Notes: generated by a model from the sequence alone, not told the origin. A stretch of DNA of 64,000 nt from Liolophura sinensis (GCF_032854445.1 NC_088301.1:29618402-29682401), one strand, 5' to 3'; counted from the first letter of the stretch, positions 24,841 through 38,087 are shown. Made by a program: numbers and translations.

Positions 24841-26634
24841 CAAACAGTAGACTGTCCGGATTAAAAAAACGTTTTGGTTGTTTATTCACTGATCTCATAA
24901 CTTTGAAATGGTACAGATGTAGACGACGAACTACCCGTTTGTAATTATACAGTTACGGCCTTTTTATGATGACTGTCCAGAGTTATACAGACGAGACGCG
25001 GAGTAATATCGAAAGATGTCAAATGAAGAGGCCAATATATAAATCATATAAATACTGGCGAGGGGTTGTAAGACACGGTATCGATCGAATGAAATTATCA
25101 TAACTATTTTGATATATGGGCCATCCAAACTTTTCGGCTGCTATTCCTCATTTAAACATACCAATACCTTTTTCGAGAAACATAATCTCTGACGCTGATG
25201 TTTTGTATCGTATTGCAGCAATGCGAAAAGCGAGTTCGGATTGGTTAAATTCCATCAGAGGTAGGGAATCGATTTTTCCTTCATCCTGGTCCGCTGTTAC
25301 CGTCCACAGACTGATCACATGAGGATCACAAGTCACAGGGTGACAGTCTTTCGGCTGTTCCTAACTTCATTTTTTGTACCAAACGTTATACCATACGTGT
25401 CTGTCCCTATGTGTCATATTCTCAGTGGTGACAGCAGTTTAAAGAAGCAAATTACCAACGGAGGTCATAGCAGGATGGTTGATAAAATATGTACTGATTT
25501 CCTAACAGCTATTGTAATGGACAGTCATTAGGCAGTGGCTAAACACCGTTGTTTCGCCTCATCGTGATCTATGCAACATGAAAAAATGTCAAAATTCAGC
25601 CTGACTGAATTGAACATCACATTCTCTAATTCCCAGATCCGATCAAGCCTTCCTCAACATCACCTTGATCTCGATCAATAACTTGGTTGGAATTTCCAAA
25701 GAGGAACAGAGCTACGGGAAGACACACAAACGCGTGAGTCCCAACGAACATGCGCAATGGATACGAGTTAGAAAGTTTATTTAATCAGGGGTAGCTTACC
25801 ACCGAAGCAGAACGATTTGCTTGCGACATAAACGTTCTGCTAATGACGCCTTGCCGTTGTACAACTGAAAATTGTAAAGCTCAACGTAAAACCCCAAGCA
25901 AAAATGCGTATACGTTCTCTTTGATAAGTAATATATAATAAGTATTTGTTCTGTGAAACCACTGTTCACTGATGATGTCCATTTGTCCTTATGTACACTA
26001 CAGTGGGTTTTGTCTATATTGTCAGTTAGAAATAAGGGTAAACCAGGGACCAGCCTCAGTGAGAACTGCTGACACGCCTTTTGGGAGCTAAGAGGTCTTT
26101 TTACGGCTTGTGTATGGTGTGAACCTTTCCGGGCGTGAGGGGATTTCCACGCCTCCCTCAGGAGTCTCGTTATCTCTCGAGGCCAGGAATGTGGTATACA
26201 GACAGTATAACCCAGGACTCTATGTATATGTCACGGATGTGAGCTCTGTTGACACAACGCGACTGCTCACTGCTTTCTATCTACCTACTTGCCATTTCCT
26301 GCGGTTGAAGCAGGATATATCAAACCCTTGTCCTATCCTGTCACACAACAGCTCCTTCATATACAAGCCGTATAAGGCCAATTTTAACAACGTGATCTCA
26401 TACGGGGCAGTTTCTCTGCAGCCTTAATGTAGGACAAAAAAAATCTTCTGAGCTTTGGAAAACGGTTCAGTTTTGGCCAGTCAATGTCGCTTGACCCATA
26501 GAAGATATGGTTAAGTGATGCTTCGGCTAATATAGCTGTATGCAGTATTTTAGCTCTGGCCATCATTTTCATGATCATAAACAATCTTTGTAGTTGGTGA
26601 TGGAATTTTAACTGGGTAGGCATCAAAACTCGTT

Positions 26635-27055
26635 GCAGTAAAAGAAACCTAAAATATGAAGTAAGGTTCATCATACAAACAAGTGAAAACTATGCGTAAA
26701 AATAGTTTCATTTATTTTTCAGGTATTTTTTAAGAGTGTTGCAAGGCATTTAAATATTTGAAAACAAAGGTGGGCTTTATGAGCCATACCATTATTTCAG
26801 CAATATTTTACTCATGGGTAAAAAGAGTTATTCCTTCATTCAGTGTCGTGATTTAAAGTTAGATAAACTCTCTGTGAAATAAGAGTTCCTAAACTCTGAC
26901 AATAAAAACAATATAAAGCCCACCTTAGAATTCAGATGTTTGAACGCCTTTAACCCTTTTCACAAATATCACAAAAATAAATGAAAGTATATTTATGCAT
27001 AGTTTTAAGTGGTCTATTTATGTCTACTTAGATTTTTAGAGGTGTTTTCCTTTAA
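26635..27055. repeat. Long imperfect inverted repeat
   Basis: AAAGGTGGGCTTTAT (26,766-26,780) pairs with ATAAAGCCCACCTT (26,914-26,927). Pairing continues outward through GTTTGAA-type words and TTTCATTTATTTTT (about 26,706) to AAAACTATGCG (26,686) against GCATAGTTTT (about 26,997-27,006). The arms exceed 100 bp, with a ~130-bp loop and no coding potential, consistent with a MITE. Confidence 0.7.
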
Positions 27056-27146
27056 TGTTTTACCGTGGCAATCGTAGATTGCTAACTCATATAATGTGAA
27101 AAATCTGTGCTAATAGAATAACATTCATGTTATACATTAGGGAGTG

Positions 27147-27230
27147 GGAAGTAGCCGAGTAGTCAGGGTGCTATGCTTTGCAGCTAGGACACAAGGTGTG
27201 TGGGTTCAATCCCGGTCTTTGACATGGAAT
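27147..27230 (+). mobile_element. tRNA-like SINE head of another family
   Basis: GTAGCCGAGTAGTCAGG resembles a pol III A box, and GTGGGTTCAATCCCGG, about 50 bp on, resembles a B box. The 3' end of the element is not recognised. It does not fold as a clear functional tRNA by eye. Confidence 0.5.
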
Positions 27231-27989
27231 TTGTACATTTTCCACTGACAATGTCTGTTGGGCTTTTGTACTACCCAACAGTCTCTTCAATAATTGCAGG
27301 CTCTGTAAACAGAATTTTGGGTGAGATAAAATTTCGTGGCCCATCACCCTGCTCGAAGATGAAATTCAACATGGCTGACGTTGGTTTGAGTGTCCTATTT
27401 AAAAGTTTACGGTGTGAAGAATCAGCTTAGCTTTGGGATAGCTATCTCCAAAATCGCCATTTGACATTCAAAAGAATACCAACAATGAAATAAATAGTAT
27501 ACATTCATCACCTCTGGTACATGTATTTTCACATCTGAAGGATAGTCTTCTCTTGTCCGTGATCTTCTATACAACCGAATAAGAAATACGCGGATACTTA
27601 TGCTATACACAATATCAAAATGTGTACAAGGCAGTTGATCAAATGGGGCACTACATTAGGAAATAAAAAAGAAAAAAGGAACTAATCTGTCTGTGTCAGT
27701 ACAAATTAATCATGAGCTTCGCTAAAATCACATCAGGCAAAATGTAAGCCTATCCTATGTTCTTCACTTTCAATCAAACTCGATATAAATGTAAATGGCT
27801 TTAACATTTAACCTGAAACGTAAACTATGCACATGATCTGAATGGACAAGGAAATGTTCCTTACGTAAAACTATACATCGAACGATTGGATTTATGGTCT
27901 GATCAGAAATCATGCCTTCTTATGCAAAGGATATAAGGAAATTGTCGTCACAACAGTGGTAATGAATAAATGTGAAAAGCGACGCGTCC

Positions 27990-28560
27990 TTCCCTCTGTA
28001 TGTATGTATCCATGCCACAAAATGCTAGATTGCACATGCAAAACAATTGAAGCTGTAGTCCAGACACGAGCTTACATGTACACGTATTGCAATGTATCAG
28101 TACGGTGCTCAGGAATTTTTCACAGGAACAGCGATCAGGACTATGGGAGGCAGCTGGCCAATGTATAAGGCGCGACACCAGAATTTTAAGACTGCAGCGG
28201 CAAAACAATTGGACGATTTGTCGCACCTTACATTTGCTCAGTTCCGCGACTGTCATGGTCACGAGGGAAAATGACAATTTAGTTAACAAGGCAACAGAAG
28301 TAATGGATAAATAGAAGGTGCTTCATATCATCAGGTCTGTAGGTATGTATCCGGCAAAAATTAAAACTGCACATTCAAAACAACTGGAATTATACCTCGG
28401 AGAGAAGTCATGCCTGTTTACCAGCAGATATAGGGAAAATCTGGTTACGATTGGAACAGCGGAAATGGATATCTGTATCTATGTATCCGCCCAAAATCAG
28501 AAATACATATGCAAAAACAATTGTAGATGTAGCCTGGACAGGAGGCCTAACTTGCAGAGT
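27990..28560. repeat. Diverged short repeats with a TATGTATCC...GCACATGCAAAAC theme
   Basis: Three loosely spaced copies start near 27,997, 28,340 and 28,474. Each has TATGTATCC, a purine-rich spacer and a CA(T/G)GCAAAACAATTG-like word. Weak and irregular. Confidence 0.4.
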
Positions 28561-28815
28561 GAATACTGGTAAATTGATGGGAGCCGAGCCAGCAGGAACC
28601 GGCATTATAGACGAGGTAACATGAACACCTGGTTCACGAGGCAGTCAGCTTTGTGGAAAGCAACACTGGAGGCGTAATGTTCATGCATGCGCTTCTCAAT
28701 AGAGGAAGGCATCATTAAACAGACGGACCTTAGTCGGCCTTTCTTTCCGTCGTTTTCTTCCGCCGAGACACAAAAATTATGGATTAACGTTAACTGCCTC
28801 GTTCACACGATATAA

Positions 28816-29300
28816 TTTGTCATGTCGACTGATCGAATTCGACAGGTGGACTGAAATTAGGACAATTCTATTTCATAAGCTGCGTTCATACGATGTGATA
28901 TGTCGTGTCGACTCGGGCAATGTGACAAATGGAAAGGAATTAAGACACGTCTATTCCATAAGCCGGGTTTGGACGATTCCGGCGATTTGTCGTGTCGACT
29001 CGTGCAATTCGACAAATGGAATGGAATTAAGACACGTCTATTCCATAAGCCGGGTTTGGACGATTCCGGCGATTTGTCGTGTCGACTCGTGCAATTCGAC
29101 AAATGGAATGGAATTAAGACAAGTCTATTTCATAAGCCGAGTTTAGACGATGCCGGCGATTTGTCATGTCGACTCGTGCAATTCGACAAATGGAATGAAA
29201 ATAAGACATTCCATAAGTCTATTTCATATGCCGGGTTTAGACGATTTGTCGCGTCGACTCGGGCAGTATAAGCCGGGTTTAGACGGTGAGGTTTGTCGAA
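28816..29300. repeat. 87-bp tandem repeat
   Basis: About five units carry GATTTGTCGTGTCGACTCGT and CATAAGCCGGGTTTGGACGA. The two central units are nearly identical (period 87 from 28,954 to 29,041), while the ends decay. The period is a multiple of three, so repetitive frames appear on both strands. Confidence 0.9.
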
Positions 29301-30668
29301 TCACGCCACAACAGCATGGAATCGCATATTCGACATATCGACTCGACAGTTGCATCATGTGAACGAAAGTACAGAAAACAATGATTTCACAATGCATTGG
29401 AATGCAGATAGATGGCGAATGTTATAACCGTCATGTCTGATATTAAGATCTCACATTCGAGCCTATGCAAAAATTCAATTTCAGATTTATGCAGTCAAAT
29501 GGAGGACGAGATTAACACTAGGGTGAAACACAAGCGGACGCAAGCCGGTAAGTTGGAGCTGACGAGCTGCAGGGTCTGGTGATGTGAGTGACTCAGGATA
29601 TAGAGCCTACATCAATCGATCCACTGCTGTGAAAGTCTATACACATGTTCAAATGCCTCCGGCACATGCACAGTGTTGGCCTCAGACTGTCTGGCCGAGA
29701 GTTCTATCTAATGCAGGCCTTCTGTGTGGCCGAACAGCCCCACAATACTACATGTAGAGAGACTACTAAACCATGACTCATATGGACCGTTATCCGTACA
29801 CACAATCCGAATTTTACTTTCACTAAACCACGTATACACCTACATACTTGTATACACAGACTGGACTTCAAATGCCGCCCTATTTTTGAGAGTAGGCCAG
29901 CTCTCTGGGGTTACGTTCGCCCAGGTCTGCCTTATCCTGTCCTCATGAAGAGAACACCGTCCTTTAGTCTTACCTTTTTAATGGAGACCCTTCATGGTCT
30001 GTAGCCGACTCCATCTTTGTCTGTCGTGACACAGGCCTACATCACACTAGCAGGGAGAGGCTCACTCAATGAAAATTAGCTAGTCGGTGCCATAGAAACC
30101 GATAGGATTATGTTAATCAGCTTGCAGGCATTGGAATCCGTTCGGCGTTGTGCTACACTCCACCCGATATGACTGGACAGACGGACGTACTGAGCCAGCC
30201 TGCTGTCTGTAGCAGAGAGAGCTACAAACAACCGCCGCACAGCACTTCATACGTGTCCGGGCCTCGCCTCTATCTGCAGGCGGCCATTATCCAGTGGCCT
30301 GATAACATACGTTAAGGAATTCGAGCAGATTTTGCACTGAGTTGAGTTATACCGTCGTAGCTCATGAATACATATAGTGTGTAAATCAAGAGATACGGCT
30401 TAATCCATTGACTCAGGCTGGATAAAAAGTATGATCTGGTGAGCATAAGGAAGGAGTCTTCAACATCTAGATGATGTATTCAATGCGGAAACGAGATGGT
30501 TAGGTACATATACAAACAGTTTAATTAATAAAGGTAAAGTAGACAGTTTTACAGCACGTACATATACTGCCGTCTACTTATTAAATAGAGACCCTACACA
30601 TACCGGTATCTAATATTAACGTTAACGTTAGCTAACAGTCTAATACTAGCTTACTTTAAATTAAACAT

Positions 30669-30818
30669 GTACGTGGGAAGGTCTGTCAGCAACCTGCGGA
30701 TGGTCGTGCATTTTCCCCGGGCTCTGTTTCCTCCCACCATAAAGCTAGCCGCCGCCGTATAAGTGAAATATTCTTCAATACGGCGTAAAAAAAAAACAAT
30801 CAAATAAATAAATAAATT
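30669..30818 (+). mobile_element. SINE 3' part, 5'-truncated
   Basis: It starts at GTACGTGGGAAGGTCTGTC and runs through the core to the A-rich tail (AAATAAATAAATAAATTAA). The head is absent. Confidence 0.88.
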
Positions 30819-31320
30819 AAATGTTATTAAGTCGTTCCTGCATTTCGATAATGTTCGTGTGCGCGTTCGGTTTCAGGACGTTTGATCTACCCAATCTTTA
30901 GACTAAGCTATTTTCCTCGAAAGGATGGATGTCTTCAGCAATATTTCATTCTCCCACATAATGTTCCAAAATCATGTTTACTTCCTCTGTCGATCGTCCA
31001 TTTTGGGCTGGCTGCAAAGTCAGTCGTACCACTCCCCAATTGCTAATATCCCTTTATTTATGAAACACAGTTATGTTCAGTACTAAGTTTCTGTCCGTAA
31101 AAACATGCAAATATTATAGTTTAGGGTTGTTTCAGTTAAATGTTAAGCATATAACTTCCATGGATGATTCTGCAGATACAATACACTTACTAAAAATCAA
31201 ACTAGTGTATGAAGGCATAATTAAAGTACGAAACAGAATAAAATACCGATTGCTATTTCCACTAGTTGAAGGGAGCTACATGAGGTATGAGGTGACCAAT
31301 AACAATCAAAGGATATGAGT

Positions 31321-31385
31321 ATTAATTTATTTATGTGGTGTTTACGCAAACCGTTTTCACTAATATATTGGTTACGACGGCTATC
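31321..31385 (-). mobile_element. Degenerate SINE tail
   Basis: TTTATTTATGTGGTGTTTACG...TTACGACGGC follows the tail and 3' domain of the SINE with many changes. Probably an old fragment. Confidence 0.45.
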
Positions 31386-33119
31386 GGGTATAGTGTTGGA
31401 AACTAGATTCTCTGTGAGTGTGTATCACTGAACATTGCTAGATGCCAGATCAACCTCGGATTTAAAATAAAAAAGTAACCTTAATTAAGGTTATACTATT
31501 TAGTTGTTTTGTTTTTTTCGGAACAGACGTGAATTAACGTCCACAGTCATTCTGTTCTGACGTGCTTGGAACTCTATTAACGAAGATTAGATAAGGAATT
31601 CTTACTAAGCCATGGGATACCCAGTGTAACCTGATACAATAAAACTGATAACATGGCGGCGCTTTCGATTTTCTCAGTGTGTGCCATTTTACTTAATTTG
31701 AAATGTGATATGTTGCTTATACACAAAACAAACTTTAAACTTTGTGTGGGATACTGTATCGATGCATATGTCAGTTTCGTTCCCTTAAACTTCGCAGCTG
31801 AACCAGAGAGAGCTGGTTTCAGGTCTGCAATGGGCTACTGTAAAGAGACAGAGAGTTTGGTGCGAAAACAAGGCTTTGCTACACTAATGCCACTGACCAC
31901 CCCCACCCCCCACGCCCACCCCAAGGAGCTAAATTGATGGACATGGCTGTTAGACAAGACACATTTTATATGGCCACTCCTTAGGGGTTAAACGGGTTGT
32001 CTTATGTATGTAGGCTCATACATTGTCAGCATCCTACAGGGGGCCTACTGTTTTCATAAGCCTGGAGTAGGCGTGTACATGTGCTACCCTCTTACTAATT
32101 TCTTCCATGTGGCTTTATTTACATGTATGTGTCCAGGTTTTCACATACATAATACCATGGAGGTAGAAGTCTACCTAACCTCTGCATCTAAGTCTAGAAA
32201 GAGAATAAAAAAATTTCGTCAATGTCTGACCAGCCGTTTTTGCTACACGGTTTTACACCCGGAGAGTTGGAATTGTACGTCGCTGACATATCTTCCTCTT
32301 AAGTCTTAAGAAGTCTTAACAGTCTGCCATTGCAACGCTTGGGTGCAACCAAAAAAAAGGTGAGACCTTCAGAAATGCATTTAGATACATTGCATTTATC
32401 AGCAAATCTGTGGCCAAATACGGTGAAGTAGGTCAATAGCCATGTATATATTGGCTTAAGTCATCACCTACTGACATGCAGATCACTTGCACATCTCAGC
32501 CCTTGAACAAAATACACAAATTCATATCAAACATTGATCAAGAAATCACATGAGTTTGATGTGTCGAGAGACAAATCTTGAGGTTTTGAAAATCAAGCGC
32601 TGAGTGATTTATTCTTGAATGAAAGCTGCAGCCGAAACAACACTCATGCGTATACTTGTCATTACACAAAGCCATAATACATGTACCTTTATCACTTATT
32701 CGGAAATAAAAAAAAACAGGTAGATAAGAATTTCGTATGCTTACGGTGGACTAGAGAACAATTTTTGTGTCTTATCTGTGAGATAAAAGTATATTCTCAC
32801 GTGAGGTAGTTTCTGTAGGTTAGAGAACAAAGAATGCGTCTTCCGACGGAGACGACTTGAATAGTATGTTGGTTAAATATACAGAGATTATCAGAAGAGT
32901 GTATGATCCGCCATACCGTTCTGTCTGTAAAAATAAAGGAATACGACAAGTAGAATATGAGAAGGGTATGTGATTCACGATCTTGTACCAGCTGGAGATC
33001 TCAGAGCTTGGTCTGTCGCATCACTCAGTCTCGAAGATAGGCCGACTTCAGACAACGACCAGGTGATGAAATATCACAAACACACACTTCTTGCGGTGTT
33101 CTATTTATAACACGCTAGT

Positions 33120-33861
33120 TAGCCTAGGGAAGAGGGTGTACGCCTCAAATGGGCGAGGTCAGGTAGATTAGGGAATAGAAAGTAAGTCTCGCGTGGGTAG
33201 GGTCGCATAGCCATGGGAATGCAGATTACGATTCGTGTTGGAGAGGTCAGGTAGCCTAGGAAGTGGAGAGCACACCATATGTGCAAGTGGTCTGGTAGCC
33301 TAAGGAAGGGTAATCATCATGTAGGAGAGATCGCGTAGCCTGGGGAATAGAGAGCACGACTCATGTGCAAGTGGCCAGGTAGCCTAAGGAAGAGTATGCA
33401 TCGTGTGGGAGAGATTGCGTAGCCTGGGGAATAGAGAGCACGACTCATGTGCAAGTGGCCAGGTAGCCTAAGGAAGAGTATGCATCGGGTGGGAGAGATT
33501 GCGTAGCCTGGGGAATAGGGAGTACGACTTATGTGCAAGTGGCGGGGCGGCCTAAGGAAGGGTAAGCATCGTGTGGGAGAGATTGCCTGGCCTAGGGAAT
33601 AGAGAGCACGACCCATTTGCAAGAGGTAGGGTTGGCTAGAGAGATCGCATAGCCTAAGGAATATAGAATACGCCTACATGTGCAAGAGGTCAGGTATGTA
33701 GGGAAGAGAGAGTATCCCTCATGTGGAGATCGCAAACCCTGTGGAATAGAGTGTATGCTTCTTGTGGAAGAGGTTAAGTATCCTAGAAAATGGAGAGTAT
33801 GAATCTTGTGAGAGAGGCCAGTAAACCTGGGGAATAGAAATCTAGAGAATGGAGAGTATGA
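33120..33861. repeat. Left block of 42/43-bp minisatellite, partly as 84-bp dimers
   Basis: The unit theme is GAATAGAGAGYACG...ATGTG..AGAGGTCAGGTAGC. At 33,339-33,590 the repeat alternates two subtypes, giving an 84-bp higher-order period. The block is cut by the LINE insertion. Confidence 0.85.
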
Positions 33862-34495
33862 ATGAGTGAGTGAGTGAAAGTTTTAACGTCGCTTTCAACA
33901 ATATTTCAATTTTATCGCGACAATAAAACGTCAAGTAGTCGATCTACTACGGATAATTCATTTACTATTCAGTCAAAAAAGGACACCAGAAGTCACATAA
34001 CAAACACAGACGGTAGTTTAAAATCACAGCTTTCCTGCCATACCAATGGTAGAGAGAAAATCAAAAATAGTATCACTTTCTACAGAATTGAAAAGTTCTG
34101 AAAGACAGCTCACGTGATAAAAGGAATCTCGTACAGGAGCAAAGTCGCCACAGTCAGGCAATATGTGCTTGACTGTGAACCGTTGATCACAAGCAAAGCA
34201 ATGAGGAGCATCTTCTCCTTTCAACAAATACCCATGCGTAGCACGTGTGTGACCGATACGACACCTCCTCAAAATGCAAGAGCGGAGACGATGCCGTGAA
34301 AGAGAAGGCGCTGGACCAACAAACTGACGAATATCATGCAGTTTGTTGGTTGTCTGGTCATCCCATTGAGCCTGAAACAAGCGCTTGATATAGGAGCAAA
34401 TAAGTGAACGCAAGTCCGAATATGGAACGTCACTTTGGGTAGTAACGGAATGCAAAGCCGCCTTCGCGGCTTCATCTACAGCAGTATTCCCAGGG
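33862..34495 (-). mobile_element. 5'-truncated LINE insertion with (GAGT)n tail
   Basis: The element comprises the coding remnant (34,024-34,495), a 3' UTR and a terminal (GAGT)n run (33,862-33,878 on the plus strand). It is flanked by GAATGGAGAGTATGAAT on the left (33,847-33,863) and GAATGGAGAGTACGAAT on the right (34,495-34,511), compatible with a target-site duplication with one mismatch. The same words are part of the host minisatellite, so they could also be two repeat units. The last ~30 nt before the tail resemble the SINE 3' end in this window. Confidence 0.75.
34024..34495 (-). pseudogene. C-terminal fragment of a non-LTR retrotransposon polyprotein
   Basis: An open frame of about 157 codons begins abruptly at the insertion boundary with PGNTAVDEAAKAAL. 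This resembles the last conserved block of the RNase H domain carried by several LINE groups (a GNxxAD-like motif). It continues with an Arg-rich RRCRIGHTRATHGYLL segment and a CFACDQRFTVKHIL...C zinc-finger-like block, typical of the far C-terminus of Jockey/RTE-type elements with RNase H. The reverse transcriptase and endonuclease are absent, so it is a 5'-truncated, dead copy. Its 3' UTR and tail run on to 33,862. It sits inside a minisatellite and is flanked by matching 17-mers. Confidence 0.85.
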
Positions 34496-35602
34496 AATGG
34501 AGAGTACGAATGTTGTGGGAGAGGTCAGTTAGTGTAGGGAATAAAGGGTAAGCCTCATGTGGGAGAGGTGGCATAGCGCAGGGAATAGAGAGTAAGCCTA
34601 TTGTGAGAGAGGTCAGGTAGGCTAGGAAAAAGAGAGTACGGGTCATGTGGGAGGATGAGGTAGATAGGGAAGAGATAGTGCGCCTTATGTGGGAGAGATC
34701 GCAAAATCCTGGGAACAGAGAGTACGCCCTATGGTGGGAGAGGTTAAGTATCCTAGAAAATGGAGAGTATGAATTTTGTGAGAGAGGCCAGTAAACCTGG
34801 GGAATAGACAGTAAGCCTTATGAGGGAGAGGTCAGGTAAATAGGGAAGGGAGAGTACGCCCTATGTGGGAGAGGTCAGGTAGATAGGGACGGGAAAGTAC
34901 GCCCTATGTGGGAGAGGTCAGGTAGATAAGGAGGAGAGAAACGTCCCATGTGGGAGAGGTCAGGTAAATAGGGAGGAGAGAGTACGCCCCATGTGGGAGA
35001 GGTCAGGTAGATAGGGAAGGGAGAGTACGCCCCATGTGGGAGAGGTCAGGTAGATAAGGAGGAGAGAGCACGCCCTACGTGGAAGAGGCCAGATAGATAG
35101 GGAGGAAAGAATACGTCCCATGTGGGAGAGGCCAGGTAAATAGGGAGGAGAGAGCACGCCCTATGTGGGAGAGGTCAGGTAGATAGGAACGGGAGAGTAC
35201 GCCCTATGTGGGAGAGGTCAGGTAGATAAGGAGGAGAGAATACGCCCTATGTAGGAGAGGTCAGGTAAATAGGGAGGAGAGAGTACGCCCTACGTGGGAG
35301 AGGTCAGGTAGGTGGGAGGAGAGAATACGCCCTATGTGAGAGAGGTCAGGTAGATAAGGAGGAGAGAATACGCCCTATGTGGGAGAGGTCAGATAGATAG
35401 GGAAGAGAGAGTATGCCCTACGTGGGAGAGGTCAGGTAGCAGGGAGGAGAAAGTACGCCCTATGTGGAAGAGGTCGGGTAGTTAGGGAGGAGAGAGCACG
35501 CCCTATGTGGGAGAGGTCAGGTAGATAGGGAGGAGAGACTACGCCCTATGTGGGAGAGGTCAGGTAGATAGGGAGGAGAGAGTAGCCCTCAAGTGGTAGT
35601 CT
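34496..35602. repeat. Right block of 43-bp minisatellite
   Basis: About 25 units of GTACGCCCTATGTGGGAGAG plus GTCAGGTAGATAGGGAGGAGA. The period is 43 bp, measured at 34,984, 35,027 and 35,070. Units are more uniform towards the right. A segment of about 65 bp at 34,745-34,812 nearly repeats 33,774-33,838 in the left block. Confidence 0.92.
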
Positions 35603-35733
35603 CAGAGAATATGGTTCACTGTTCGTTGTTGTTGTTTTTTTTTGTTTTTTTGCTATCACTTGTAAATTCATCGACTATAATGTGACTATTTCATTGTGTG
35701 TGGCATGTCCGGCGCTTCATAATTCTGTTGTGA

Positions 35734-35970
35734 GGAGTGTGAAATAACATGAGAAAACTGGTAGCGTCCATTCGATGTAATGGCATGAAATAACATGAGA
35801 AAACTGGTAGCGTCCATTCGATGTAATGGCATGAAATAACATGAGAAAACTGGTAGCGTCCATTCGATGTAATGGCATGAAATAACATGAGAAAATTGGT
35901 AGCGTCCGTTCGGTGTAATGGCATGAAATAACATGAGACAACTGGTAGCGTCCATTCGGTGTAATGGCGC
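35734..35970. repeat. 46-bp tandem repeat
   Basis: About five units of TGGCATGAAATAACATGAGA plus AAACTGGTAGCGTCCATTCG. Near-identity of the first three copies suggests recent expansion. Confidence 0.92.
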
Positions 35971-38087
35971 TGTATTAACTTGTCGATGAACACTCCTTTA
36001 TCGTCCTAGTTGTAGACGGAATGTTCATAGATTGTTGTGGATTGGAAGTAACTTGATCCAAAGATAATTCTCACCATCGTGAACCAGTTTGTAAACTTTT
36101 GCTACGGTTTCACGCACGTGCAACTTCGAACGTTTATGATGAGGTGGCAGAAATAAATAAACGATGTAGGAACACAGTGGGTCTGGTATGAGATTAGACC
36201 ATGGCAACATGCCAGTGTACAGTGTGTAAAATCAATACACTCTTTGTTAATATGTATGTATATTGATAGTGTATATATATATTGATTTTCAGAGCGTTAC
36301 CATCACTGAGTCGCCACATGTATCTTGTTCAACAGGTTGTCCCGTCACATTTCACACACAATATCAACACGCAAACTGACGCAATTGTATCCTCATACAC
36401 TAAGCTTATCAACAAGTCTCTTCAATAATAGTTGTAACCAGTCGCACATCTGTCGGCGGCATGGCATCAGCAGGTCACCTATCCTCTGTGAATTTTAACT
36501 TTCCCCTGACAGAAAAATGGAGATGAGTAGACAAGTATAATATTCATAAGGGATCTATAAAAAGAGGTCGGTAGTTCAGATGATAATGGAACTATTCACT
36601 TGTAACATATTTTTGCAATCGTTGGAACATCAAGTTTATATATGTTACTCGTGTATCCTTGACAAAATACAGTTATTTAATATTCGTAAGACTTCCAAAT
36701 GATCATTACAATATCAATGTGATACGGGTTACAGTAACATGGTGCTAAAGTGACTTTAGAACGCAGAATGGCAAGCCCACTAAAGCACAGAAATGATGCG
36801 GCACTCTCTATGCCAGGCGTACGACATCTGGTCGTGCCACAGATGGCTAAAACGTAGTCTAATACTGTGCTGTTTGGCGGGCACACGACTCAAATTGTCA
36901 TTCAAACTGGTTACAGTTCACGGGTTTACGTTGTCTTACTTACAAAAGTTTGTTAACTTTCAAGGTTAACTAAGAAACGAAACAACAAGACAGAATAGCG
37001 TGTATAGGTTTTACTATAAAATATAGAAATTTGCAAAATATCATTTCACGTTTCGCTTAGGTTTTCTGCCAACAATCTGTCTTTTACACGATTGGCACTG
37101 TACATTTAAACCAATGCAGACAAGTCGTGAAAGGCTAAAAGTCAGCATGACAATTAACCATTGGTAGACGGAGGAGGGCAAACATGTTCTCATGACCTAA
37201 TAAGACTTTAAAATATACATTCACAAATTCACATATAGATGGTAACAGGTTCAAACCTGCATGTACATTGACACCACTTTGATACATTAGCAAGTGTTTA
37301 AGTAAATCGTAACTAAGCCCACTGACCATCTGTCGGAGTTAATTCATAATATAATTCTGAAAAATAAGGGGCTGTAGAATCAATATCGATTATAATTAAA
37401 CATATGTAAGTTAAATTGATGAAAAATACAACGTAACAAGGTTCAAACCCACAAAACACTGTAAAATACCAAAACACAGTCATACACAAAGCAGAGCATG
37501 AACAACGTCAAAAGACAGACATTTACCTATGGCACTAGTGAATGCAGATTAGTACAACACATGGGGTCAAGGTCAAAGGTATGGTTCAAGGGAGCACAAC
37601 ATGGCAGAAACTCGGCTTACCTCGGTTGTCTCCGTAAAAGCGCAGGCCCAATATTAGAAGCAGTATGATTAACATCGGTGACCAGCACCGTTATTGCACC
37701 GGACTTTGTCACCGTAGGCTCAACTTTACCAGAAGTTGAAGACGAGCTGAGACGAGTAGAAGAAGAAGAAATAATACCACAATCCTGATATGTTTGATCA
37801 AAAATTTACATCAAAAAACATTTTCCAGCTATACGTGGACAAATTGTTGTGGATTGATAAAGGGCAAGAGGGGGGGGGATTATACTATATATTTGAAAGA
37901 TATACTCGTAACTATTAGAAATCTGAGTCACTGGAAACGCTCTTCAACAAGAAGACTTCCTCTTATGCCATGACTGTCACTGCCACTTTAAGGTCGCACC
38001 CAAAGATTTTTTCATTTCTATAAAACCCCCAAGGTTTATGCTTGGGGAAAACCCAAAATGCCATTCTTCGTGTAGTGATAAACCTGC

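Noticed and set aside
28816-29362. Overlapping 70-123-codon frames in the 87-bp repeat
   Set aside because: They are period products of a tandem repeat with 87 = 3 x 29.
35017-35602. CRISPR-like array (regular direct repeats)
   Set aside because: The units are contiguous, with no unique spacers between them, and the genome is clearly eukaryotic. It is a minisatellite.
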